A stretch of DNA of 64,000 nt, taken from contig JARWIR010000051.1 of assembly GCA_029959085.1 (NCBI GenBank), positions 1,426,001 through 1,490,000 of the forward strand, read 5' to 3'. The position numbers and the translations under genes were made by a program. The notes below the pieces were generated by a model, which did no database searches, was not told the origin of the DNA, and saw only the letters and a program-made list of their open reading frames with translations. The stretch's first letter is position 1. Every line of letters starts with the position of its first letter. Source of the stretch: Nemophila menziesii (Eukaryota; Streptophyta; Magnoliopsida; Boraginales; Hydrophyllaceae). Shown one piece after another: positions 1 to 10,126 of the stretch.

Positions 1-329
1 CAAGGTCCTGGCCAGTGAGCTAATCCCAAAATATATATTTTCAAGTCCTTCAGATCTAAAAACATAACATAAATTATTAAAAACTTTTAATTAATCAATA
101 TGATTTGTAAATACTTCATTATAAAAGTATAAACTTGTGTAAGAATTTCAAACTCTATTAGAGAAATTTAATACAAGATCAACAAGGTTTATTAAGATCT
201 TCTTTTTTGTTTAATAAAGTTTACACCTAAGTGAGGTGTAAGCCATCGTTAGATGACTACTATACTAAAATTAAATGAGAAATTAAACTAAGAAAACATT
301 TTAAGCAAAGGGATGTCTTATAAGAGTAC
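1..329. other. AT-rich sequence with no recognised feature
   Basis: I see no reading frame or repeat here that I can name. It lies just beyond the 3' side of the minus-strand pol remnant that follows, so it may be the decayed 3' part of that element, but nothing in the sequence proves it. Confidence 0.4.
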
Positions 330-396
330 TTTTGTTTAACGTTGACGAAGTTCGACGTGTTACCCCTGGTTACTCGGCTTTGAGGAGTTACACAAC

Positions 397-1330
397 CTAC
401 TCTTTCGTCATGTCTCCACTCTCACGATATATATTCAATCGTTGTCCATTAACCATGAAGATTCTGCGCTCAATCGGATGTTCAATATCTATAGCTCCAT
501 GAGTTATGACTTTTGTAAAAATGTATGGTAGGACCCAGCGGGACTTGAGCTTCCTAGGATAGTTTAAGAATCTTGAATTGTATAGGAGCACTGGTTGTCC
601 TATCTCGATATTCTTCATGCGAATTCGCTTGTCATGCCTACCCTTTCTTTTCTTCTTGTAGAGACGAGAATTATGATATGCATGGAACAAAATTCATCCA
701 GCTCATTTAAATTCATAATTCTTTTCTTGCCCGCCAATTGTTCATCTAGATTCAAATATTTTATAGCCTAGTAAGCTAGAGTTTCAAGCTCTTAAGTAAG
801 ATTACATGCCTTGTCGTAGACCATGCGGTATGTAGATGCTCACACTAGTCTTTTGGATGTTGTTCTATAAGCCCAAAGAGCATAATCAAACTTCATTGAC
901 CAATCTTTTCGCGTCTTGTTCATATTTTTTCAAGCAAAATATGTTTTCTTTTTAGAGACCTATGCTTGACCTTATATTTACAGATGATAGCCGATGTATG
1001 TACGATTGCTCATCCATGACAAACGAAGAGGAACTGACAACTAAGCATTCATGAAATGGGTAACTTTATCACTGATGAGAACTCATGGCGTACCTTGTAT
1101 TGATGATATATTGGTATTAAGGAACGTGACATAGTCTTGGCATCGTTCTTTGGTGTCGCCGCACATTTTCTTGAGGACTTGAAAGATGAGCAACAATAAT
1201 AATAGGCTATTATTGTTTACACCTAGATATACATACCTCAAAATGAGATGGAAGGGGTTCTTACTCGAGGATGGGATGACATGTAATAAATTGTTTCTTT
1301 TTTGATTCAATATCCCCATCTCTCATATTC
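397..1330 (-). pseudogene. Ty3 RT-start/integrase fragment ending in GPY/F-like domain
   Basis: The minus-strand frame 690-397 gives 97 residues ending like a Ty3 integrase C-terminus: a basic KLKSRW stretch, an aromatic-rich strand, an acidic IEHP motif and a VNGQRL motif. Upstream, with frameshifts, come residues resembling the integrase core end (DWSMKFDYALWAYRT near 870-915, LNLDEQ and LNELDEF near 690-750). Further upstream (near 1130-1290) is what resembles the start of RT (HLILRYVYLGVN), fused directly to an integrase-type VLISD segment. In an intact element these lie about 2 kb apart. Integrase inserts element cDNA into the genome; this copy cannot encode an active enzyme. Confidence 0.7.
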
Positions 1331-1489
1331 ATTCATATCCTTTCAAATTTGTTCTTACACTTTCCAAACTAAGAGCAGCCACAATATTGGCTAACATATC
1401 ATACAACTCTGGCAATTCAAGTTTAAACGGTGCTTTTAATATGTGTCCAAAACTCGTTTCATTGTATACTCTTGTGTAATAAGATACAT

Positions 1490-1810
1490 AACATCTACAA
1501 CTAAATAATCATCTCGAGATTTGGGAAATTTCATAGCCTTAAACAAATTTAATATAACTTGATCATCTTTGATCCTCATGATCAATTTACCAGTCTCAAC
1601 ATCAATTATTGTACACCTTGTGGCTTAGAAAGGTCTTCCCAAGATAATTGAGAAATTCTTAACTGCGTCGTAGTCCATAATAATAAAATCATACGAAAAA
1701 AATAAAGCTACCAGCATTAAGTAAAACATCTTTAATTTTACCTTTGGGTTGGGAAAGAGACCGAAAGTTGAATATTAGTAGGTGGTGGTCGCATATGGAC
1801 GACTACTCAT
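1490..1810 (-). pseudogene. Retropepsin C-terminal fragment (Athila-like)
   Basis: Minus-strand reading gives the hallmark second half of plant Ty3 aspartic proteases: a region like DVLLNAG, then IIMDYD, then ILGRPF followed by a stop where leucine is usual, then CTIIDVETGKLIMRI. The catalytic Asp region upstream is not recognisable. It is in the correct position relative to the RT/integrase remnants to its left and belongs to the same element. Confidence 0.6.
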
Positions 1811-2606
1811 CATACCTAAAAAGCATTATTATAGGACAAATAAAGGTGATATATTGACGAGACTTCAAATCTAAATACAATACTAGGAATGTGGAATCAG
1901 ACTCTTCAATGATGCTGAATCAGTGAGGGGTGAAGATATGAGCTACAAGTGATAGTTGTGTGAAAATAGAGATGGTAAAAGAGAGATGCATCTAATATGA
2001 AATGCTTTCACGTCGTTATGTTTGATCATAGGAGACTTCCACCTGGGATAGGATTTTTTCTTTGATTCTATATCTTGTCCTAGCCTATATTATTGATATT
2101 ATCTCTATCTTATTCTAGAAGATGGGTGAAGTATTTGAGGTTGTCCCTTATCTTCTTCTAGTAGAACTTATATCTTAAATCTCTAATCATATCCTTCACA
2201 ACTGAATTTTCCGACAATATGCCTAGTCGGTGGGGATGATATCAACTAGTTTGTAAAATCAATTAGGATAAGTGATCGAACTGACCGACCAAGTTATTCT
2301 TTCTATCATAGCCATTATTACTAAATTTCATAGATCTTAAGGAAGTCATCTTAATTTTTCTACTTTAACATATATAAATCTAAACTCTCACCAAGTAACT
2401 GCCCGTAGTATTCACATTCTATTTCAAAATCATTACCATTATCATAGTTTTTGTTAGGTGTTTGTATAAACTCCCCACCATAGTATGCAGGTATGAATTC
2501 AGAAGCAAAATTGAGGGAAGGACTTGAAATATATTGGATTTTGTGTGTTTTATATATTTTAAGCCCTCTTAATTTTATTAAAGTGAAAATAGGATACATA
2601 ACATAT
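1811..2606. other. Unassigned sequence between pol remnant and LTR A
   Basis: Possibly the decayed gag/5' side of the minus-strand element, cut off by insertion of LTR A at 2607. A 97-codon minus frame (2360-2653) crosses the LTR border and shows no domain, so I do not treat it as a gene. Confidence 0.35.
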
Positions 2607-2652
2607 TGATGTCTCCTCATTTGTGATGATTTAATCTTAGTTGGAGACATCA
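2607..2652 (+). repeat. Terminal inverted repeat/hairpin at LTR outer edge
   Basis: The first 46 nt of the LTR have perfect 10-nt inverted arms, TGATGTCTCC and GGAGACATCA, around an AT-rich loop. The same structure is present at 13488-13533, 28438-28483, 33215-33259 and 41548-41593. Confidence 0.85.
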
Positions 2653-4145
2653 TTTTAGGTATATTAGGAAAGCTTTTACTCGATTTTGATATGAATTATT
2701 GTATTTTCCTATTTCTTGTCTTGATCTGATGATTTATTATTTTTAGAGCATATTTGGTTTAATTGGTTGTTAAATGTGAAGCTTTAAAGATATATTGTAA
2801 TTAATTAGATGCCAAATCAATTCCAAGAGATAAAGGAAAGAAGATAATGATGGAAATTGGAAATAAAGGAAGGAAAAGATAAGTATGGAAAGAAAAAGTT
2901 GCCAAGTAAATCTAAATTTCAGCAGCTACAACCACAAAAGTGATCCTAACCCAAGATTGGCTGGGAATTAGGAAGAATGGTCTAAATCAAAGTGTAGAGC
3001 TTTCCTAGACGATCAGTTTCGATATAAAGAAGGCGTCAGTCAGAGCAATATCAAAGAAGTTACGGCTAAAACAAAACAGCAACAGTTTATTACCTTTTAT
3101 ATATTTTAGGGTTACGAATTTGAGTTGGGCTAGAAGTCCAATTACTTGTCTTCCACTCCAAGAAAACGTGTTAGGTCTTCCTAAACCCCTATAAATACAC
3201 CCTTAAACTATTGTAAACATGTCATTGCCTCCCACAATTAGTCCTTAAGTTTTATTCATCAATAGAGACCATTCAAGAGAGCAAGTTGATAGTATGTATC
3301 TTTCTTTTAGTTTATTTATTTCTAGAATAAACTAATTTTCCCATAGCTTGGGTTTTGCATAATGTATAGTCTATGAATTCTATTTTCTTCTATCTATGTT
3401 TCTTTGGAAGAATTATCTTAAATTGATTCTAGCTGCTTAACCATATATTTGTTTTATGTGCTTTGATTTATTGTCTGTCTTAAACCAGATCAATTTAGGG
3501 TTGTGCTAATAGTAGTTAGATGGTCACCCGGAAGGGGTGTCTAATTATAGAAACACCACATAAACGTCCAGTGTGCGGTAGTGATTCTGATGGACTTGCC
3601 TAACTAGATAGTCATTAGGGTTTGATTTAATCACCGATCATCATTAGAAGGCCAGTCTCATTTAGGAACCTAGTGGCATAGAAGCTCCCTATTTAATTCC
3701 CCTCGTGATTATGAGGTCACCACCCCAGTCCACCCTGCCGGTGGTAGGGAGGAATTTAGAATCTTGACTACTTATCTAAGAGCTATTGTCACCCTTATTA
3801 ACTAACTAGTAGAAAAAATAGAAGGATGAGTGTATACTCGCAAAACCTGAACTATATTTTCTCATCTTATTCTCACATATTTATTTTATTGTCTTTTATT
3901 TTATAAAGTTAATCATTAATCTCTTCATCAATCATCTTTATTTTTCCTGTTTTTTAATTATTAATTGCTACTCTGATTTATTTACCCATTCGTATAACAC
4001 ACTAAGTCCCTGAGAACAAATATGACTTATCATCAAAACTTGCATACGTCCTCTAATACTTGCAATTCGTGTTCAGTCTAGGGTGTCTAGTGCACCATTA
4101 TCCGTATTTATTTATCATATTTTTATCACACCTTAGGCGACACCA
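2607..4145 (+). repeat. 5' LTR of element A (1539 bp)
   Basis: Starts TGATGTCTCC and ends GGCGACACCA, giving the TG...CA ends of an LTR. The same ends and internal landmarks occur in the LTR of element B and in the solo LTRs at 26952-28483 and 41548-43109. A TATA box (TATAAATA, 3190-3197) is at the place expected for the promoter. The usual polypurine region and downstream partner LTR are absent, so the target duplication (left flank CATAT) cannot be confirmed. Confidence 0.85.
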
Positions 4146-4165
4146 AGTTTTTAGCAGGGACTTGT
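4146..4165 (+). other. Deleted primer-binding site of element A
   Basis: The 6-nt spacer after the LTR is followed by TAGCAGGGACTTG, where element B has an 18-nt tRNA-Asp-complementary site ending GGGGACTTG. About eight bases of the site are missing, so this copy could not prime reverse transcription. Confidence 0.65.
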
Positions 4166-5790
4166 GTCTCGTTAGCGTGTGGGTATTTATTTTTAGTAGT
4201 AGTAGTTTTTATTTAATTTTATTTTTCCAGTTTTACGCTTTTTGGTTTGTTCTAGTCTTTTTTAGGTTTTTAACAGTGAATCTTTGGCCTCCTCTTGCGC
4301 TTATAACAAACGAGTGAAAGAAGACAGAGCACGAAGAAGAGCAATGGCTTAACATTAAGGAGGACAATATCCACCACTAGTGGTAGGAGATCCGCCCCTT
4401 GGTCCCTTAAGACATTTACCACCACCACGAGTAGGAGATAACACGAATAATATATGTCATGAACAAGATCTCCCAGGCTTGGGAGCACTTTTTCGAGTTC
4501 AACCTTTAGGTTATCGTCCTCCAGAGATCCAGAATATCAAGTTTAGACCCGATCCGGGTATCCTCAGTCAATTCCAGAATTTCGGATTCTATAGTGGTGT
4601 AGCAATTCAAGATCCGGTAAGAGCGATTCAGAAGTTCATGTAGATTTTGGGATGCCTACATTACTCCAGGCATTGCACGCGAGAAACTGTATTGTCACAT
4701 GTTTTCGTTCTTTCTGACTGGAAAAGTTGGTGATTGGCTAGATAGACAACCACCAGGTACACTGTATACTTGGGCAGAAATTCAAGATGCATTCTTTAAT
4801 CATTTTTATCCGAAGAGTATGAGACTCAAAGATGAGAGTGAGCTTGCTAAGTTTTGTCAAGAGAATGGAGAAGAGGTAGGAGACACATGGACAAGGTTTC
4901 AACAGAATCTAGCTAGGTGTCCACTTCATGGTTACACCCCATCTTTACCATTAGCTATGTTCTATCAAGGTATTAATGCCGAAAGTAGATTGAGGGTAGA
5001 TAATCTTGGAAGAGCAGGATGTGTGTCCATGGATCCTACAGAAGCCGCTGAAGGTATGGAACGAATTATAGAAACTGAAAGGAGTTGGCCACTTTCACGA
5101 GCTCCTATTACAAATACCCGAGGTACGCTTCGATTAGATGCAGATACTGCTACTTCATATCAATTAACGGCTTTAGAAAAGCAAGTTAAAGAAATTAAAC
5201 TTGAGATGCAACGACAACAGAATTTAGCAGCAACAAATGTAGCGCAAGAGGCACAAGGTTGTCCAAAGTGTGAGGTACCGAATCATACATGGGAAGAGTG
5301 TGAAGGAAATCCAACATCTGTCTATTTCATATCCAACCGAGGAAATTACCAATTTGGTAATAGGATCCATCCAGGTATGCAGTATTCAAATCCACAGGAT
5401 ATCGCTAATCCAGGTAACTATCAACCTCGTCCCCAGAATAACTCCTTCCAACCTAGAGGTCAGAATCAATATCAAGGAAATCAGAACTTTAATCGACCTG
5501 CTCCTCCACAACAACCGGCCAATGACGCTTATACCGATACTTTAGCTCAGAAGGCTTTACCACAACATCCTCAAGAGGGAGATGTGAGTGATAAGCAATT
5601 AACAAATTTTATGGATCTTATGACAACAACTATGAATACACAGAACGAGAAGTTGAGAGAAACATAAGCTTCAATTCAGATCTTGGGCACACACGTTGAT
5701 AAATTGAATAAGGTTTTGACGAATATGATGGAAGCCAAGGAATTGAAAGCCATTGAAGAGGGTGAATTCAAGATCATATAAGATTCGCAA
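4166..5790 (+). pseudogene. gag: gag of element A (Retrotrans_gag plus zinc knuckle), broken
   Basis: Encodes the capsid/nucleocapsid precursor of an Athila-like element. The first open part (4380-4643) holds the proline-rich N-terminal region and YRPPEIQNIKF. A stop at 4641-4643 replaces the Gln codon of element B and is followed by a one-base shift. The second part (4699-5667) carries the Retrotrans_gag core (WLDRQPPGTLYTW, ELAKFCQENGEE, FYQGI), a zinc knuckle (CPKC, then H and C, a CX2CX4HX4C pattern near 5260-5300) and a Gln/Asn/Pro-rich tail. A stop at 5665-5667 is followed by recognisable tail to about 5780. Most residues match element B's gag. Particle assembly is the known role of this family; this copy is dead. 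Confidence 0.8.
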
Positions 5791-5939
5791 TGTAAGAAGG
5801 AGAGGAACTTTACTCAGTCCACCAAGGAGGCTATAGATTGTTCATCGAATTTCACTAGTATCAAAAGATCCACCTAACTACTATCTATTGGCTCAATCAC
5901 ATCTAGATTACATAACAAAGAATCAAAAGGTCTTTAAGG

Positions 5940-7106
5940 TTGTAATGTTGGCTTAGGGGCAGTATGATAAGTATATTTGGATAATTTAGAGTGAGCTTTT
6001 GGCTCTCTCCTCACTAGCCATCAACGAATCGCCCTAGATCTTGAGTTACTCTCATAAAACGTTCTCACTCAACCCAATGATTTCTTGATGCACAAAGTAG
6101 CATCCCTAATAACCCAATTAAAGCATAAAAAATTTTACATTAAAATTCCACTTTTCCGGTCCAAATATATATATTCTTTTCAAATCAATTTTTTTCTTTT
6201 TGTATAGCCATGACTCTCTTTTTGATGTTGAGATATCACGCTATTTTTTTCATAAATTTTTTTCTTCTATTCATGCTTTTTAGCTTTTTTCATTTACTAT
6301 TACCCCGACAAAGGGTTAAAATATAAACATGTGAATCATCATCAATATAATGAACAGAGCACAATTAATAAGCTCAAAATTCCCAACCCAATAACAATTC
6401 CCATAATGGTGGACCCACCACCCCAAACTCAAGCTCTAAAACAACTGTCTATGCACCGCAATTCGAGTGCAGGTCAGATGGAAAAGTCCTAAAATCTAAA
6501 GGGATATGGCTTATACTGTGGCTAAATAAAAAGGCTTTAGAAAGGTTAGAAGGGGCTGAGAAGGATATAAAATATAATAAATGGACATCAAGCTAAAAGG
6601 CAACAAGGGGCTTATGAAAGAACCGCCTTAATCACTTTCTAAACTATGCAATTTCGTCATTCTCTTACCTTTAGCACGTTCATCAAATGGGTTTATTAAC
6701 TAGCTTGGGTCTCACGGCCTACAAACCACTCATGGATCCCTGAGATCGAACATACTTTCTATCGCATTGCTAACTAATCTTTTTTTTACTATCAATGTGT
6801 GTTTTCCTGCAAATACTCAAAGAATACAAAATAAAATAGCTCATAAACATACTACTTTCTATCATTAACTTACCAAGCTTATGCTTTTAAGCTATTAAAC
6901 ACACTCTACATCTAATTCCCATGTATCAAAAATTTTATTTTCTACCTAAAAACAGAAAAATTGAGATGAGAGACAACGAATCCCCATACCCCCAACTAAA
7001 AAATGAGACGTGTCCCCACGACTCGAAAAAGACTCTAAAAAAATTAAAATTAGCAGATAAAGCATTTACAGAAATGGTAAGGAAGAAAGAGAACATACTC
7101 TCGAGG
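5940..7106 (-). other. 3' untranslated region of element B
   Basis: This AT-rich stretch is the reverse-orientation homologue of 13890-15060. In Athila-type elements a long non-coding stretch commonly lies between the post-pol ORF and the 3' LTR. Homology between the two copies ends at nearly the same base (about 5935 and 15060), just before the polypurine tract would be expected. Confidence 0.6.
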
Positions 7107-8316
7107 CTATTTCCTTGCATTATCGACATTCAAGATAGAATTTGCTAGATCTTTCTTTAATTGCTCAAGGAGTGTCATGATGTGCACTTGATTGGCTTTG
7201 ATTTGTGCCACATCTTCAGCTAAGGAAGTTTGAGCTGCTTCGACTTTATTTAATCGCTCCTCCATCTTTTCTTGCCAACTATGCTCCTTTTCTTCCTTGA
7301 GACTTGTGTAATTCCCGCTCCTCTCAAAACTTTCATGATCCAAGCATTGTCAATACTGTTATTCGTTTTAAACTCTAGTTTCTCTTCTTCACCCAAAATC
7401 ACATTCGCTTTCCGAACAAGACACGTGATCATAGTAGGATATTTACATTAAATAACGAGATAGGAGAGACCGGAAATCGCATCACCTCCTCAAAAATCAA
7501 ATGTGCCACATCTACTTCTTCTCCTCTCAAAATACAATTCAACAAGATAGCGTTCTTTTTTACTTACGTCCAGAATTCTTGTGTTTCCAAAGATGTTAAG
7601 GGTAAGGAAATTGTGCCAAATTTTAGCATTCGGTTGAAGATTTTTTTGAAGGCCAAGGTGCCTTTAATTCTCCCTTATGTGATTGCACTTTCTCCTTATC
7701 TAAGACATGCTCAAAAAGTAAATTCCAATCGAAGATTCTCTTTCTATCCACCGCTTGTCTATACTTGCATGGTCCAATCAATTTCTTAAACTGGAAGTGG
7801 TTTCTAATCTCTTCAACTGTAAAAGGAACTAACTTTCCTCTAACTGGAACACAACCTTCACTATCTCAGCTAAAGAGGCCTAAATAGAATTCAGAAACTA
7901 ACTCATGACATAAATCATAACGTCTTACTTTGAATGTAGACCAACCCAATCTTTCACCAATCTCCAAGAATCTCTTGTACTCTCCTTTACCATCTTCTTC
8001 ATCGAATACTCTCTCATAAGCAAAAGGTAGTTCCTTTAGTTGTTTCTCTGCAGAAGCTATCAAGGCCTTTGAAGCTTTCTCTTTATCTTCGGTGTAGGAC
8101 CTTTGAATTGGAGAGGTTGTGTTGTCTTTTTCACAAAAAGTGGAACCTTTTTACCCATTGAATTAAACACAGCTAGCTCACCTCTCTTTACATGATCTAT
8201 CTTACCCTTTGTGTTGGAACTAGAACTTTTCTCACTTGATTTTTCTCAATAGAACCCAATACCTTGCTTTTCTTCATCTCCCTCTTAGTAGATAATGTCT
8301 GTGTTCTCTTAGTCAT
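7107..8316 (-). pseudogene. Post-pol ORF ('putative plant transposon protein' type), degenerate
   Basis: A start codon at 8316-8314 opens with MTKRTQTLSTKREMKKSK, a basic start like those of the extra ORF downstream of pol in plant Athila/Tat elements. Downstream, across several frameshifts, I read LGWSTFKVRRYDLCHELVSEF (7866-8063 region), a VPVRG-like segment followed by FKKLIGPCKYRQAVDRKRI (7740-7830), ITCLVRKANVILGEEE (7380-7430), and a C-terminal coiled-coil-like segment KVEAAQTSLAEDVAQIKANQ with a Leu/Lys-rich end (7107-7300). Plant elements of this type carry such an ORF in the env position; its function is unknown. The homologous 3' half is at 13540-13890. Confidence 0.6.
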
Positions 8317-8766
8317 CTCAATTAACCTCCAACTCAAAGCTTTAACCACTCTTGAAATTTGAAACTCTTAATTATTGGTTGAACAAGCTTTATTTGGGTT
8401 AGGAAAGGTGTTTTGATGATGATTCTGTATATGGGTAAGATGGATTCTTGATGTATTGGTATGGATCTAAGAAATTGTAGGATGAATTTTTGAAATTTAG
8501 GCTTTTGATTCTTGGATTCAATGTGTTTTGGTAAGATTTGGGTGGTTGAATCTTCTTTGTAATGATGTGGAGAAAGGATTTGATGTGTTTTTATGGTGAT
8601 TGGGTAGTGTTTTGATGTTTGGGGAAGGTTTGATGAAGCTTCAATGGAGTTGGGAGAGGTTTGGAGAAGAAAGAAAGGCTTAAGGATTAATAAATTAGTA
8701 ATAAACTAACCTTCCTCTTCTTTATAACCTAAAAATCGCATAATTTTTTTTCTCTCCAGCGCCACG
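8317..8766 (-). other. Leader of the post-pol ORF
   Basis: Non-coding in all frames I checked. In the element's sense direction it is C- and A-rich with repeated CATCAAA-type words and leads into the ATG at 8316. It may serve as the 5' untranslated leader of a spliced or separate mRNA for the post-pol ORF. That is inference. Confidence 0.35.
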
Positions 8767-9025
8767 GACCGGTATACCACTGCTGTGGCCGGCATACCGG
8801 TGAGCTACTTTTCAAAAAGTCTCACTTCGGCAAATAACCTGATTCATGGACCCGTGGGCACGTGTTTTTGTCTGACCGGTTTACCGCTGGTATGGCTGGC
8901 ATACCGATGTGCAATTTCTAGAAAATCCACCTCTCGGCATAAAACCCGACGCTTGAACCTGTGTGCACCCCTTTTTGACCCGCCGGCTTACCGGTGGTAT
9001 GACCGGCATACCGGCGGGCAGGTCA
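8767..9025. repeat. 107-bp GC-rich tandem repeat with nested palindromes (about 2.5 copies)
   Basis: The motif RCCGGYWTACC ... GGTATGRCYGGCATACCG recurs at 8767, 8874 and 8981, exactly 107 bp apart. Each unit is internally palindromic (CGGCATACCGG-like) and much richer in GC than its surroundings. The third unit is partial. The related phrase GGTATACC also appears near 18617, in the equivalent position of fragment D. Confidence 0.75.
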
Positions 9026-9227
9026 GAATATGCTCAAAAATTTCTTTTTCCTCCCTAACTCGATTTCTTTAATACCTGAACATCAAAAACACTAATACCT
9101 TTATCAAATATGCAATATCAACTAAAAACAACTAAACTAAACATGAATTAAAAACATAAAAACTACAGGTTGTCTCCCGTACAACACTTTTATGTAACGT
9201 CTTTCAAAGTTAGACGCGTTACCTCTA
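9026..9227 (-). other. Conserved non-coding junction after the IN-tail module
   Basis: Contains, in the sense of element B, the block GGGAGACAACCTG preceded by a sequence like TAACGCGTCTAACTTTGA. The same pair of blocks lies downstream of the tail in fragments C (15330-15400) and D (18405-18460), and the first half occurs at 335-365. It may be a regulatory or splice region of the family. Confidence 0.5.
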
Positions 9228-10096
9228 TCAAGGTTTGCGAATATAGCCTCCCAAGCAACGAGCAAGGCTATGAACGTCTACTAATCTCTGCTTAATGCGT
9301 ATCTTGGGCCTGATCTCTATCACCTTAGCTGAAACAACTTTAGTGACTATAAATGGTCCCATCCACGAGTCTTGGTGACCTTGTGGCCTATTCTCTGGTT
9401 TGTGGGCTTTCCCTAGAACTTCATGGCCGACCCCAAACTCAATCTTTGGCTCGGTATCCACAGGTTTTTTGTGGATCTTCTCTTTAGGGACTTTGTGATG
9501 TGAAAGGCTGTGCATGATAGGAACGGTGGGATCGGACTTCCTTGATTTCTTACCCCAGGCATAGAATGTCTCGGATATATTCATAGCGTGAAGGGTAATG
9601 GTCCCTTCCTAGATGTTGATTATGCTTTGGCTTGTGGCCATGAAAGGCCTCTCAAGTATGATTAGAACCTGCTTATCTGCATCGAAATCAAGTATAACAA
9701 AGTCAATAGGGATGGTGATATTACCTGATCGGACGTGAACGTCCTCCACTATTCCCTAGTCTTGATAACTGAGTTGTCAGCAAACTGCAACTTCACTGGA
9801 GCTTTCTCTGATTTCTGAAGTCCAAGTCTATTGAACACGGACTTTGGCATAAGATTCACACCGGAACCCACATCACACATAGCTTTCACCTTGAGCATAC
9901 CATTTATTTGAATCGGATTTATATCAGGAATAATTGGTGACACTGTTTGAACAACTGGTGGAGATTCCACCTTCTCTTCTTCTTTCTTTTCTTGCACAAC
10001 AGGTGCAACTTCTACGTTGTCTTTTGAGGCTTCTTCCTCTTTCTCTTTAGCTCTCTCAGCTTGTAACTCCATAATCAATCTTATCTCTTCTTTCAT
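9228..10096 (-). pseudogene. Protease joined to integrase-tail-like module (element B)
   Basis: In frame with gag after a stop at 10127-10129. Residues from 10096 on form a Glu/Lys-rich linker, then the retropepsin start CDVGSGVNLMPKSVF, with the catalytic Asp present. A stop at 9749 and a frameshift separate it from IPIDFVILDFDAD and ILERPFMAT (normally ILGRPF). The last frame (9584-9228, 118 aa) holds EFGVGHEV, ENRPQG, then WMGPFIVTKVV, KVIEIRPK and VDVHSLARCLGGYI, which resembles the GPY/F integrase tail. No RT or integrase core intervenes. C and D show the same join, so it is inherited and not a chance deletion in this copy. Confidence 0.7.
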
Positions 10097-10126
10097 ATCT
10101 CTCAGAATCTGTATAAATTTGGATTT

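Larger units (their letters stand above)
330..1810 (-). mobile_element. Degraded Ty3 (Athila-like) pol remnant with internal deletion
   Basis: Read on the minus strand, this stretch keeps parts of a Ty3 polyprotein in the right order: end of the protease, start of reverse transcriptase, end of the integrase core and the integrase C-terminal domain. The RT catalytic core, RNase H and most of the integrase are missing, so an internal deletion has joined the RT start to the late integrase. Stops and small frameshifts are frequent. Elements B, C and D nearby are also pol-depleted, but this copy keeps more of the integrase than they do. Confidence 0.7.
2607..5940 (+). mobile_element. Athila-like LTR retrotransposon A (5' half)
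   Basis: Plus-strand element made of a 1539-bp 5' LTR, a ruined primer-binding site and a gag gene. Homology to element B's gag stops around 5780. Near 5940 the sequence switches to the inverted 3' region of element B. No protease, pol or 3' LTR is seen here. The plus-strand post-pol fragment at 13534-15060 lies on the far side of B and is in the right orientation to be the remainder of A, which would make B a nested insertion into A with loss of the material at the left junction. Confidence 0.7.

Noticed and set aside
2360..2653. 97-residue minus-strand frame
   Set aside because: Crosses the border of LTR A and has no recognisable domain; probably chance.
7107..7343. Stand-alone small coiled-coil gene
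   Set aside because: It is the C-terminal piece of the post-pol ORF of element B, as shown by the continuous homologue at 13640-13890.
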